Assembly (NCBI GenBank): GCA_946887385.1 | Contig: CAMPKU010000104.1 | Coordinates: 1-14,355 of the forward strand | DNA: 14,355 nt | Source of the DNA: an uncultured Gammaproteobacteria bacterium | GTDB lineage: Bacteria > Pseudomonadota > Gammaproteobacteria > Rariloculales > Rariloculaceae | Direction: 5' to 3' | Part shown: piece by piece, positions 4,934 to 12,899 of the stretch | Numbering within the stretch: the stretch's first letter is position 1 | Layout: each line of letters begins with the position of its first letter | Notes under the pieces: model-generated | The model's input: the letters and a program-made list of their open reading frames with translations, nothing else | Database searches by the model: none | What the model was told of the DNA's origin: nothing | Position numbers and translations under genes: made by a program

Positions 4934-7510
4934 TTGAGTGTCCGCCTCTTGAGTCAGCACACGCCTGTCATGCAGCAGTACCACGCCATCAAGGCGCGGT
5001 TTCCGGACACGCTGCTGTTCTATCGGATGGGCGATTTCTATGAGCTGTTCTACGACGATGCGCGCCGCACGGCGAAGCTCATCGATATCGCACTCACGCG
5101 GCGCGGCCAATCGGGCGGCGAACCGATTCCCATGGCCGGCGTGCCGGCGCATTCCGTGGAGACGTACTTGGGCAGGCTCGTGCGGCTCGGCGAGTCGGTG
5201 GCGATCTGCGAGCAGATCGGCGATCCCGCCACGAGCAAAGGCCCCGTAGCGCGCGAGGTCGTTCGGGTTGTTACGCCGGGAACGCTGACGGATGCAGCGC
5301 TGCTCCAAGACAAAGAGACGCGTCTCCTCGCGGCCGTGACGTTCACGCCGCACATCGGGCTCGCCTGGCTCGATCTCGCCGGCGGGCGCTTCAGCCTCAC
5401 GGAGCTCGTCGACTTGGAGGCGCTGCATGCGGAGCTCGAGCGGTTGAAGCCCGCGGAGCTGCTGCTACCCGAGGATCTCGATACGCCGCCGTGGCTCGGC
5501 GACGTCGCCGGTGCGCGGCGCCGGCCGCCGTGGCACTTCGATCCCGGCACGGGCAAGCGCCTGCTCTGCGAGCAGTTCGGCACGCTCGATTTGGCGGGCT
5601 TCGACGCGGAGGACGCGCCGGCCGGCGTCGGCGCCGCCGGCTGTCTGCTTCAGTACGCCAAGGACACCCAGCGCGCCGCGCTGCCGCATTTGCGCGCGCT
5701 GGTCCGCGAGCGCCGCGAGCAGGCCGTGATCCTCGATGCGCAGACGCGGCGCAACCTCGAGATCGAGGCGAGCTTAGGCGGCCGCACCGAGTACACGCTC
5801 GCGACGCTCATGGACTGCTGCGCGACCGCGATGGGCAGCCGGCTGCTGCGCCGCTGGCTGAATCGGCCGATCCGCGACCATGCGGAGCTCAAGCGCCGCC
5901 AACACGCGATCGACGTGCTGCAACGTACGGCGCCGATCGAAGCGCTGCAGGGTGTGCTCAAGGAAATCGGCGATCTCGAGCGCATTCTCACGCGCATCGG
6001 GCTGCGCACGGCGCGGCCGCGGGACCTTGCAAGCTTACGCGACAGTCTCGCGCATCTGCCCGAGCTGCGCCGTCTGGCCGGGGCGCTCGCAGCCGAACGG
6101 CTGCAGGCGCTCGCGGCACAGTGCGGCGAGCACGCCGCCGAGCAAGCGCTGCTGAAGCGCGCGCTCGTGGAAGTGCCGTCGGTGCTGCTGCGCGACGGCG
6201 GCGTCATCGCGCCGGGCTACGACGCCGACCTCGACGAGCTGCGGCGCATCAGCACGAACGCCGACCAGTACCTCGAGGACCTCGAAGCGCGCGAGCGCAC
6301 CCGCACAGGCATCGCCAACCTCAAGGTCGGCTACAACCGCGTGCACGGTTTCTACATCGAGCTCACGCGCGGCCAAGCCGCGAGCGCGCCGGCGGATTAC
6401 ATCCGCCGTCAGACGCTCAAAGGCGCCGAGCGCTACGTTACGCCCGAGCTCAAGGAGTTCGAGGACAAGGTGCTGTCCGCGCGCGAGCGCTCGCTATCGC
6501 GGGAGAAACAGCTCTACGACGAGCTGCTCGATTCGCTGGCACGCGATCTCGCCGCCTTGCAGCGAACGGCCGAAGGCGTGGCGGAGCTCGACACGCTCAT
6601 CGATTTGGCCGAGCGCGCGCACGCGCTGAAGCTCGTGCTGCCGGGTCTGGTCGAGGAGCCGCGCCTCGAGTACCGCGGCGGCCGCCACTTGGGCGTGGAG
6701 CAGTCGACGCCGTCGCCGTTCGTGCCGAACGATCTCACGCTCGGCGAGCACGAGCGCATGCTGATCATCACGGGCCCCAACATGGGCGGCAAGTCCACGT
6801 ACATGCGCCAGACGGCGCTGATCGCGATCCTCGCGCACATCGGCAGCGGCGTACCGGCCGAGTCGGCCACGATCGGCCCGATCGACCGCATCTTCACGCG
6901 CATCGGCGCCGCCGACGACCTCACCGGCGGGCGCTCCACGTTCATGGTGGAGATGACAGAGACCGCGAACATTTTGAACAGCGCCACGCGCTCGAGCCTA
7001 GTGCTCATGGACGAGGTGGGGCGCGGCACGAGCACGTTCGACGGCTTGTCGCTGGCCTGGGCTGCGGCGCGCCACATTGCCCAGCGCATCGGCGCATTCA
7101 CCCTATTCGCTACACACTATTTCGAGCTCACGAGTTTGCCCGGCGAGCTGCCCGCGTGCCGCAACGTGCACCTCGATGCCACGGAGCACGGCCGCGAGCT
7201 GATCTTCCTCCATAGCGTGAAGCCGGGCCCTGCGAGCCAGAGCTACGGCTTGCACGTGGCCGAATTAGCCGGCGTGCCGCGCGACGTCGTGGACAAAGCG
7301 CGCGAGTACCTGCGCCGCCTCGAGAAGCATCAGCGGGCGCTGCTGCCGGCGAGCCCTCAGGTGGAGCTCTCGCTCGTAGAGGAGCCGGCCGCGCTCACGC
7401 CCGAACAGCGGCGCGTGCTCGACCGGCTCGCGGTGCTCGACGTTGACACCCTCGCGCCGCGCGCGGCGCTCGACCTGCTCTACGAGCTCAAACGCGACGC
7501 GAAACCTTGA
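4934..7510 (+). CDS. mutS: DNA mismatch repair protein MutS
   Basis: MutS recognises base mismatches and small loops and recruits MutL. The 858-residue length is normal. The mismatch-reading Phe-x-Glu is FYE at residues 35-37. Walker [10 protein letters not shown] is at 614-622 (Lys620) and the Walker B LVLMDE ends at Glu694, the same numbers as in E. coli MutS, which supports the chosen start. A likely beta-clamp motif QVELSL is at 809-814, followed by the C-terminal tetramerisation helix segment ending [11 protein letters not shown]. The start is TTG at 4934; other options are TTG 4949 and ATG 4970, the last of which would cut into the conserved HTPVMQQY region. No Shine-Dalgarno precedes any of them, and the relic element ends 2 bp upstream. 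A 9-bp repeat CTCTTGAGT (4931, 4946) spans both TTG codons. It converges on the alkB-like gene 3 bp away. Confidence 0.98.
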   Translation: MSVRLLSQHTPVMQQYHAIKARFPDTLLFYRMGDFYELFYDDARRTAKLIDIALTRRGQSGGEPIPMAGVPAHSVETYLGRLVRLGESVAICEQIGDPATSKGPVAREVVRVVTPGTLTDAALLQDKETRLLAAVTFTPHIGLAWLDLAGGRFSLTELVDLEALHAELERLKPAELLLPEDLDTPPWLGDVAGARRRPPWHFDPGTGKRLLCEQFGTLDLAGFDAEDAPAGVGAAGCLLQYAKDTQRAALPHLRALVRERREQAVILDAQTRRNLEIEASLGGRTEYTLATLMDCCATAMGSRLLRRWLNRPIRDHAELKRRQHAIDVLQRTAPIEALQGVLKEIGDLERILTRIGLRTARPRDLASLRDSLAHLPELRRLAGALAAERLQALAAQCGEHAAEQALLKRALVEVPSVLLRDGGVIAPGYDADLDELRRISTNADQYLEDLEARERTRTGIANLKVGYNRVHGFYIELTRGQAASAPADYIRRQTLKGAERYVTPELKEFEDKVLSARERSLSREKQLYDELLDSLARDLAALQRTAEGVAELDTLIDLAERAHALKLVLPGLVEEPRLEYRGGRHLGVEQSTPSPFVPNDLTLGEHERMLIITGPNMGGKSTYMRQTALIAILAHIGSGVPAESATIGPIDRIFTRIGAADDLTGGRSTFMVEMTETANILNSATRSSLVLMDEVGRGTSTFDGLSLAWAAARHIAQRIGAFTLFATHYFELTSLPGELPACRNVHLDATEHGRELIFLHSVKPGPASQSYGLHVAELAGVPRDVVDKAREYLRRLEKHQRALLPASPQVELSLVEEPAALTPEQRRVLDRLAVLDVDTLAPRAALDLLYELKRDAKP

Positions 7511-7513
7511 GCG

Positions 7514-8110
7514 TTAGCCCGCGTTGCCGCGTAACGTGCGGAACGTGATCGAGTAGCGCAGCCCCGGCGTGGGGGAGATCGCGTGCTGCCATCGCGAGCG
7601 CGCTTCGCCTTGCAGCGAGTAGATCGAGCGCGGGGCGAGATCGATGGCCAGCGAGCGCTCACGGCTGCGCGGCGCGTGCGGATAGCGGCGCAGCCGCATG
7701 CGCGCCGGCCCCAGCAGCGAGACGCCGACGACGAGCTCGAACTCCGGCACGTCACGATGCCAGCCGAGCTGCGTGCCGGCGGCGTACTCGGCCACCAGCG
7801 CATGCGTGAGCTTCTCGCTATCGATGGCCACGAACCGCGCCGCTGCTGCGCGCAGCTCGAACAAAAACGGCGGGATCGGGGCCTCCGGCAACAGCTCGCC
7901 GCGGCCGAAGTCGTAACGGCCGCCGTAGCTCACGACGCGGCGGTTCGCCGTCCATTCCTTGTAACGCGCCTGCGCGAGCGGCAACTGCTGGAGCGCCGCG
8001 ACGAGCGCCGCCTCCTCCGCGCGCGAGACGAATTCCGCGGCGTAGTCGAAGCCGGGCGGCAGCGCCGTGGTGGCGAAGAGATCGGGTTGGCGAGCGGCCA
8101 TAGGGGGCAT
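7514..8110 (-). CDS. AlkB-family 2-oxoglutarate/Fe(II) dioxygenase
   Basis: Predicted oxidative dealkylase that removes methyl groups from damaged nucleobases, using Fe(II), oxygen and 2-oxoglutarate. Its 198 residues contain the iron-binding set H118-x-D120 (in GWHRDVPEFE) and H176 (in RWQHAISP), and the 2-oxoglutarate-binding RYSITFR (Arg185 and Arg191), the family's R-x-N/S-x-T-x-R motif. The YGGRYDFG segment (62-69) fits the nucleotide-recognition lid. The start is ATG at 8110; an ATG three codons in (8101) is equally possible, and neither has a strong ribosome binding site. It converges with mutS (3-bp gap, no terminator room) and diverges from yciI. Substrate (DNA, RNA or protein) cannot be fixed from sequence. 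Confidence 0.92.
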   Translation of the reverse strand: MPPMAARQPDLFATTALPPGFDYAAEFVSRAEEAALVAALQQLPLAQARYKEWTANRRVVSYGGRYDFGRGELLPEAPIPPFLFELRAAAARFVAIDSEKLTHALVAEYAAGTQLGWHRDVPEFELVVGVSLLGPARMRLRRYPHAPRSRERSLAIDLAPRSIYSLQGEARSRWQHAISPTPGLRYSITFRTLRGNAG

Positions 8111-8187
8111 TGGAACCCATCGCGGACGTTAACGTTCCCGTCCCGCGGCGCTAAAGTGGGGTTCCCGCCACGACTTTCGAGGCACCG
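8111..8187. promoter_or_regulatory. Divergent promoter region with a 10-bp palindrome
   Basis: This 77-bp space separates the alkB-like and YciI-like genes and must hold the start signals for both. It contains a perfect palindrome ACGTTAACGT (8126-8135) that could be an operator. No strong -35/-10 pair was recognised on either strand. Confidence 0.4.
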
Positions 8188-8481
8188 ATGTTCGTCATCG
8201 AGCTCATCTACAAGGCCCCTCTCGAGGAAATCGACGCGCAGATGCGCCCGCACATGGCATTCCTGAAGCGGCACTATGCGTCGGGCACGTTCCTGATTTC
8301 GGGCCGCAAGATCCCGCGCGAAGGCGGCATCATCTTGGCGGTGGGCAAGAGCCGCGACGAGATCGAAGCGCTCATGCAGGAAGACCCGTTTTGCACGAAC
8401 GGGCTCGCCGAGTTTCGAGTCATCGAGTTCCGCGCGAGCCAACGAGCCGCCGACATCCCGAAACGCGTCGAGGGGAGCTGA
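8188..8481 (+). CDS. YciI-family protein
   Basis: A 97-residue protein of the YciI family, small ferredoxin-like (dimeric alpha-beta barrel) proteins with a conserved His and Asp and mostly unknown function. Visible family features are the opening strand MFVIELIYKAPLEEID, the conserved His22 in RPHMAFLKRHYASGTFLISGR, the GGIILAVG strand and the EDPF motif (about 70-73). The ATG is preceded by GAGG at suitable spacing. Its stop abuts the ATG of the DUF1592 gene (TGAATG), so the two are very likely co-translated. Confidence 0.9.
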   Translation: MFVIELIYKAPLEEIDAQMRPHMAFLKRHYASGTFLISGRKIPREGGIILAVGKSRDEIEALMQEDPFCTNGLAEFRVIEFRASQRAADIPKRVEGS

Positions 8482-10809
8482 ATGCAGCGAGGTGTGATCG
8501 GCGCGGCAGTGGTCGTGGCGGCGGTCGCCGTCGGCGGCGGCTTCGTCGCGCTGCGCTTGCATACCTCGCCAGCGCACTTGCCGGTGGTCGATCGCTATTG
8601 CCTGGGCTGTCACAACGACGTCGATTTGGCCGGCGGCCTCGCGCTCGAGGCCCTCGATCGGTCGCGCATCGGCGCCGACGCCGAGGCGTGGGAAGCCGTC
8701 GTGCGCAAACTGCGTACGGGGTTGATGCCGCCGAAAGGCGAGCCGCGGCCCGAACGCGCCGTGCTCGACGCGATGGCCGAGGAGCTCGAGCGCGAGCTCG
8801 ACGCGGCCGCGGGAGCCACGCCGAACCCCGGCGCCAAGCCGCTTGCGCGGCTCAACCGCACGGAATATGCCAACGCCGTCGAAGATCTACTGGCGTTCGA
8901 CGCGACGGCGATTGCCGGCGCTCTGCCGCCCGACGCCGCCGTCGACGGCTTCGACAACATCGCCGCCGCCCTCAGCGTGTCGCCCACGCTGCTCGAAGGC
9001 TATGCGCTCGCGGCCATGCAGATCGGCCGGCGCGCCGTCGGCGACCGCACGATGGGGAACGGCGAGACGCGCTACGCCGCCGCGGGCGGCGCCGCGCAGC
9101 GGCGGCATCTCGAGGGACTGCCGCTCGGCACGCGCGGCGGCCTGGCCGTCGAGCACCACTTCCCGCTCGATGCCGAGTACGAGCTCGCCGTGCAAGCTTC
9201 GGTGCCCGCGGCGGGCTGGAACAACCCCACAGGACGGCTCGTCTACTGCGACGGCCCGCGTGTGGAGCTCGCGTTCAACGGCACGCCGCTCGAGCTCGAC
9301 GCGCGCCGGCGCATTCGGCTGCGCGTGCCGGCGGGGCCGCAGCGCATCACGGTCGCGCTCGTCGACGAGCGCCGCTGCGCCGGCGTCAACGAGCTGTACG
9401 CCGGCGAAGTCGAGGTCGGCGGCGCCGTGATGGGCCTCGTGATCGGCGGGCCGTATGCTGCGACGGGCGCCGGCGACACGCCGAGCCGGCGGGCGATTTT
9501 CGTCTGTCATCCGGCGGCCGGTGCGGCCGAGCTGCCGTGCGCACAAGAGATACTGACGCGGCTCGCGACGCGCGCGTATCGGCGGCCGATCGAAAGCGGC
9601 AGCGACGAGCTGAGCTTGCTGCTCGACTTTTATCGGCTCGGCCGTGGTGAAGGCGGCGACTTCGAGGTCGGCATCCAGTACGCGCTGTCGCGCCTGCTCG
9701 TCGATCCGAATTTCCTGTATCGATTCGAGCGCGAGCCCGCTGACATCGCGGCCGGCACCGTCTATGCGCTCGGCGACCTCGAGCTCGCCTCGCGCTTGTC
9801 GTTCTTTCTCTGGAGCAGCCTGCCGGACGACGAGCTGCTCGCCGTCGCGGCAGCCGGCCGGCTTCAAGATCCGAGCGTGCTCGCAGAGCAGGTTGAGCGG
9901 CTCCTCCGCGACGATCGCGCCCAGCGCTTCGTCGAGAATTTCGCGGGCCAGTGGTTGAAGCTGCGCGAGCTCGACGAGATTCCGTCGCAGGATCCCGATC
10001 TCGACGCCGATCTGCGCGCGGCGTTTCGCACGGAGACGGAGCTTTTGTTCGCCGGCATCCTGCGCGAGCGGCGCAGCGTGCTCGAGCTGCTCGACGCCGA
10101 CTACACGTACTTGAACGAGCGCCTCGCCGCGCACTACGGCATCGACGGCGTGCGCGACACGTTCATGCGCCGCGTGGCCTTACCCGCCGACAGCCCGCGG
10201 CGCGGGTTGCTCGGCCACGGCAGCATCCTGACGGCGACGTCGGCCCCGAACCGCACCTCGCCCGTCGTGCGCGGCCAATGGGTGGTGGAGAACGTGCTGG
10301 GCGCCGCGGTGCCGTCGCCGCCGCCGGGCGTGGAGGCAGATCTCGCCAAGGAAGCCGCCGAAGGCGAAGGGCTTACGGGCAACACCGTGCGCGAGCGGCT
10401 CGAGATGCACCGCGCAAATCCAACCTGTGCCGCCTGCCACGCCATCATGGATCCCATGGGGCTCGCGCTCGAGAATTTCGATCTCGTGGGCCGCTGGCGC
10501 GAGCAAGAGGACGGCCACCCGATCGACGCGACGGCCGAGCTTTCCGACGGCACGCAGCTCTCGGGCCCCGCAGATCTACGCCGCGCGCTGCTGGCGCGCT
10601 CCGACGCGTTCGTGGCGTCGCTGACGCGGCGCTTGCTCACGTATGCCCTCGGCCGCGAGCTCGAGTACTACGACGAGCCTGTGGTACGCAGCGTGGTGCG
10701 CGCTGCGGCCGCCGACGGCACCTCGCTGCCCGCGCTCGTGCAGGCCATCGTTGCGAGCGACGCGTTTCGCAAGCGCGTGAAGACGGCCACGAGCGCGAAT
10801 CGAGATTGA
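8482..10809 (+). CDS. DUF1592-family (PSD/PSCyt-type) protein with CxxCH motifs
   Basis: A 775-residue envelope protein of unknown function, of the type abundant in planctomycetes and found in environmental proteobacteria. An N-terminal hydrophobic segment (about 4-24) would anchor or export it. A haem-type CLGCH (C40-H44) opens a cytochrome-like part ending LRTGLMPPKGEPRP. By recognisable motifs the order is then: DUF1587 (RLNRTEYANAVEDLL, about 123 on), a beta-sandwich-like middle (about 220-330), DUF1595 (QEILTRLATRAYRRP, about 354 on), DUF1592 (ELASRLSFFLWSSLPDDELL, about 428-555), DUF1588 (RRGLLGHGSILTATSAPNRTSP, about 573 on, with a second CAACH at 649-653) and DUF1585 (RRLLTYALGRELEYYDE, to the end). 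The ribosome binding site AGGGGAG lies just before the ATG. Its usual partner, a DUF1552 protein, is encoded 2.1 kb downstream. Boundaries are approximate. Confidence 0.93.
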   Translation: MQRGVIGAAVVVAAVAVGGGFVALRLHTSPAHLPVVDRYCLGCHNDVDLAGGLALEALDRSRIGADAEAWEAVVRKLRTGLMPPKGEPRPERAVLDAMAEELERELDAAAGATPNPGAKPLARLNRTEYANAVEDLLAFDATAIAGALPPDAAVDGFDNIAAALSVSPTLLEGYALAAMQIGRRAVGDRTMGNGETRYAAAGGAAQRRHLEGLPLGTRGGLAVEHHFPLDAEYELAVQASVPAAGWNNPTGRLVYCDGPRVELAFNGTPLELDARRRIRLRVPAGPQRITVALVDERRCAGVNELYAGEVEVGGAVMGLVIGGPYAATGAGDTPSRRAIFVCHPAAGAAELPCAQEILTRLATRAYRRPIESGSDELSLLLDFYRLGRGEGGDFEVGIQYALSRLLVDPNFLYRFEREPADIAAGTVYALGDLELASRLSFFLWSSLPDDELLAVAAAGRLQDPSVLAEQVERLLRDDRAQRFVENFAGQWLKLRELDEIPSQDPDLDADLRAAFRTETELLFAGILRERRSVLELLDADYTYLNERLAAHYGIDGVRDTFMRRVALPADSPRRGLLGHGSILTATSAPNRTSPVVRGQWVVENVLGAAVPSPPPGVEADLAKEAAEGEGLTGNTVRERLEMHRANPTCAACHAIMDPMGLALENFDLVGRWREQEDGHPIDATAELSDGTQLSGPADLRRALLARSDAFVASLTRRLLTYALGRELEYYDEPVVRSVVRAAAADGTSLPALVQAIVASDAFRKRVKTATSANRD

Positions 10810-10818
10810 AGCAGCCGC

Positions 10819-11214
10819 ATGGCGCGCGCGAAGCGAAACCTGGCCGCGCTCTTGTTGGGCGGCAAGCCGCGCGCGCGGCGCGGCCCGCAGAAGCTCGACG
10901 AGAATCCGGCGATTCAAGCCATCTGGGACGTCGTGGCGCAAATTCCGCGCGGCAGCGTCATGACGTACGGCGCTGTAGCCGAGGCCGCGGGCCTGCCCGG
11001 ACGGGCGCGCCAAGCAGGCTTCGCGCTGAAGCACCTGCCGGCGGACTTGCACCTGCCCTGGCACCGCGTCGTCGGTGCCGGCGGCAAGATCGTGTTTCCG
11101 CCGGGGTCGCAGTCCCACCGCGAGCAAACCCGCCGGCTCACGAGCGAAGGCGTGCCGGTGACGAACGGCCGCGTCGCCCGCGCAGCGCTCGGGGCACTTC
11201 GGCGCGACGGCTGA
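10819..11214 (+). CDS. atl: Alkyltransferase-like (ATL) protein, MGMT domain without catalytic Cys
   Basis: The MGMT/Ogt DNA-binding fold, 131 residues. The active-site motif normally reading PCHRV is PWHRVV here (Trp81), so it cannot accept alkyl groups. In characterised ATL proteins this Trp form binds O6-alkylguanine, flips it and hands the lesion to nucleotide excision repair. Other family features are IPRGSVMTYGAVAEAAGLPGRARQAGFAL (42-70, the helix-turn-helix and recognition helix with the Arg finger) and the GAGGKI turn after the motif. It starts 9 bp after the DUF1592 stop with only a weak ribosome binding site, probably within the same transcript. It has an N-terminal basic extension of about 25 residues. 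Confidence 0.9.
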   Translation: MARAKRNLAALLLGGKPRARRGPQKLDENPAIQAIWDVVAQIPRGSVMTYGAVAEAAGLPGRARQAGFALKHLPADLHLPWHRVVGAGGKIVFPPGSQSHREQTRRLTSEGVPVTNGRVARAALGALRRDG

Positions 11215-11253
11215 GGCGCCTACGGTTTGCGGTCGAGCAACGCCTTGCCGTGT

Positions 11254-11616
11254 TCATGCGCCCTTGTGGGCCGTCAGCGGCGTTTGCTGATGAAACATCA
11301 TCTTCCAGTCGTGACCGCGCTTTACGTAGCCGCTGCTGACACGCGCGGTATACGGCTCGTCCTGGCCACGCACCGCGTTCGCACGATAGGTGAGCAGCGC
11401 GACGTCGTCGGTCGGCTGTAAGAATCCTTCCACCTCGATGTCGAGGCCGTGCCAGCGGTTGCCGTCCGCCTGATCGGCGATCGTGTCGCGGCTCGATACG
11501 CCGGCCATCTCGGTGAACGCGATCAGACAATCGTCGTCGAGCGTGCGCCGATATTCGGCTTTGCCGCCGGACCAGAGCTTGCGCTCCATCGCGAGCAGGT
11601 CGTCTCGTAGGGTCAT
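11254..11616 (-). CDS. NTF2/SnoaL-like (DUF4440-type) protein
   Basis: A small predicted alpha+beta barrel protein of 120 residues. The family includes enzymes and ligand-binding proteins, and no specific function can be assigned. Fold features seen are the N-terminal helix DDLLAMERKLWSGGKAEYRRTLDDDCLIAFTE, a central VEGFLQPTDDVALLTYRANAVRG strand pair and the closing SGYVKRGHDWKMMFHQQTPL, typical of DUF4440 proteins. The start chosen is ATG at 11616 because AGGAG sits 7 nt before it; the frame is open 14 codons further, to 11658, but without support. It is convergent with the ATL gene and downstream of the beta-propeller gene on the same strand. Confidence 0.82.
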   Translation of the reverse strand: MTLRDDLLAMERKLWSGGKAEYRRTLDDDCLIAFTEMAGVSSRDTIADQADGNRWHGLDIEVEGFLQPTDDVALLTYRANAVRGQDEPYTARVSSGYVKRGHDWKMMFHQQTPLTAHKGA

Positions 11617-11723
11617 GGTGGTCTCCTGGGCGTTGCGCCAAGGAGCTGCAAGGCACATGCCAGCAGCGCGCTGCCGCAGCGGCGGCGCCCTCTGCTGTCA
11701 CGTTGACTGTTGTGCGGTGCGCG

Positions 11724-12746
11724 CTACGGCAGCGGGACGATCGCGATGCGATTGCCGCGGAACGAGCCGACCCACAGCGTGTTGCCGACCTCCACCACCG
11801 CCGTGCCGGCGCCGAACGCGGGCGTGTCGGGCTGCGTCATCACCTCGGTAACGGCGAGCGTGCTGGGATTGATCTTCACGGCCTTCCAGCTCTGCCCCGC
11901 TTGACCGACGGCGTACAGCGACCCGTCGCGGGCCCAGTGGATGTTGTCGACTCGAAAGCCGAGCGGGATCTCGTCGCGCACGGGCGGCGTCGCGCCGCGC
12001 GACAGGCGGAAGAACGATTGGCTGCCCCAGGCCGCCACGTACAGCGTTCTGCCGTCGTCGGAGAGCTCAACGCCGTTCGCACCGGCCGCTTCGCTGCCCG
12101 GCACTTTCTGCCAGCCGCTCGCGGTGTGCCACTCCCAGAGCTCGCCGTTGCGCTCGCCGCCGAGCATTCGCTGCGTGGCTTCGCGCGTGCCGCCGCGCGG
12201 CAGGAAGTTCGTCGTGAGGAAGCCGCCGTCGCTCAAGCCGCGCACGGAATTGAGCCCGATGGGATCGGGCGCGATGACGCAGCCGAGCCACGTCACGGCG
12301 GGCATCGCGGGTGCGGTATCCACCTGCAACACCTCGATCGACTCGCGCGCGCCGTGGCCGACCACGAACACCTTGTAGACGGGCCCGTTACCCGGCTCGA
12401 CGTACACTCCGTGCGTGGTGAACTCGGCACCGCCTTGGCCGGGCGGGCCCGGGCAGTCGGGATAGGTGCGCGTATCGGGGCGATTGGCGGCCGCGGCGGC
12501 GGGATAGGCCAGGTGCGAGGTGCGATCGCTGATGCGGATCAAACGCACGCCACCCGCGCCCGCGTACGCTCCGGCCACGACCCACTGCGAGCCGAGCGCC
12601 ACGAGGTCCTCGGGCGCTTCCTGGTTGCAGACGACGTCGGCTGCCGGCGTGCACGGCGGCGGCGGGGGCCCCGGAGGCGGCTGCGCCGCGAGCGGCCAAG
12701 ACGAAGCGGATGCCAGCAGGACCGAGAGCGCGACGACCGTCTTCAC
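11724..12746 (-). CDS. Exported SMP-30/gluconolactonase-like beta-propeller protein
   Basis: A predicted secreted six-bladed beta-propeller of 340 residues, resembling the SMP-30/arylesterase/strictosidine-synthase group. Such proteins are often metal-dependent lactonases or esterases, but the substrate is unknown. The start chosen is GTG at 12746, since AAGGGGG lies about 6 nt upstream and it begins a clean signal peptide (KTVVALSVLLASASSWPLAAQ); the frame is open to 12791. A Pro-rich linker (PPPGPPPPP) follows cleavage. Propeller signatures are GANGVELSDDGRTLYVAAWGSQSFFRL, VDNIHWARDGSLYAV and VEVGNTLWVGSFRGNRIAIV. It is transcribed away from the DUF1552 gene and sits between the DUF1592 and DUF1552 genes, so it may be part of the same envelope programme. 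Confidence 0.8.
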   Translation of the reverse strand: MKTVVALSVLLASASSWPLAAQPPPGPPPPPCTPAADVVCNQEAPEDLVALGSQWVVAGAYAGAGGVRLIRISDRTSHLAYPAAAAANRPDTRTYPDCPGPPGQGGAEFTTHGVYVEPGNGPVYKVFVVGHGARESIEVLQVDTAPAMPAVTWLGCVIAPDPIGLNSVRGLSDGGFLTTNFLPRGGTREATQRMLGGERNGELWEWHTASGWQKVPGSEAAGANGVELSDDGRTLYVAAWGSQSFFRLSRGATPPVRDEIPLGFRVDNIHWARDGSLYAVGQAGQSWKAVKINPSTLAVTEVMTQPDTPAFGAGTAVVEVGNTLWVGSFRGNRIAIVPLP

Positions 12747-12899
12747 GAAAACCCCCTTCAGCCTACGATGCGCGGACCAACGTAGAGCCAACGCGACGAC
12801 GGGTCAACCGGCGGCACACAGCCGAGCGCGGCCACAGCGACTAAATTGCCGCCGGCGGCCCTGTCCCTGTACGCTGGGTCGAGCGTCGGAGGGCCGAGC
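12747..12899. promoter_or_regulatory. Divergent promoter region between propeller and DUF1552 genes
   Basis: This gap of about 150 bp contains the ribosome binding sites of both genes. A weak plus-strand sigma70-like pair TTGCCG (12846-12851) and TACGCT (12870-12875), 18 bases apart, could drive the DUF1552 gene, but the match is poor. No clear operator was seen. Confidence 0.3.

Noticed and set aside
4814..5428. 204-residue minus-strand frame across the mutS start and relic element
   Set aside because: Most of it is antisense to conserved MutS coding sequence. The part inside the element is in a different frame from the transposase-like remnant.
5491..7215. 574-residue plus-strand open frame inside mutS
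   Set aside because: It is a shadow frame of mutS in GC-rich DNA: Arg/Ala/His-dominated, no recognisable domain, and mutS in the other frame is unmistakable.
8391..11339. Long alternative frames over the DUF1592 and ATL genes (8391-9650, 9951-11339 plus; 8887-10134 minus)
   Set aside because: They are low-complexity Arg/Ala-rich shadows with no family features, while the chosen frames contain CxxCH, DUF1592-type and MGMT motifs.
11663..11674. Palindrome GCAGCGCGCTGC as a possible terminator after the propeller gene
   Set aside because: There is no run of T on either side and the arms are short; in such GC-rich DNA it is weak evidence for a terminator.
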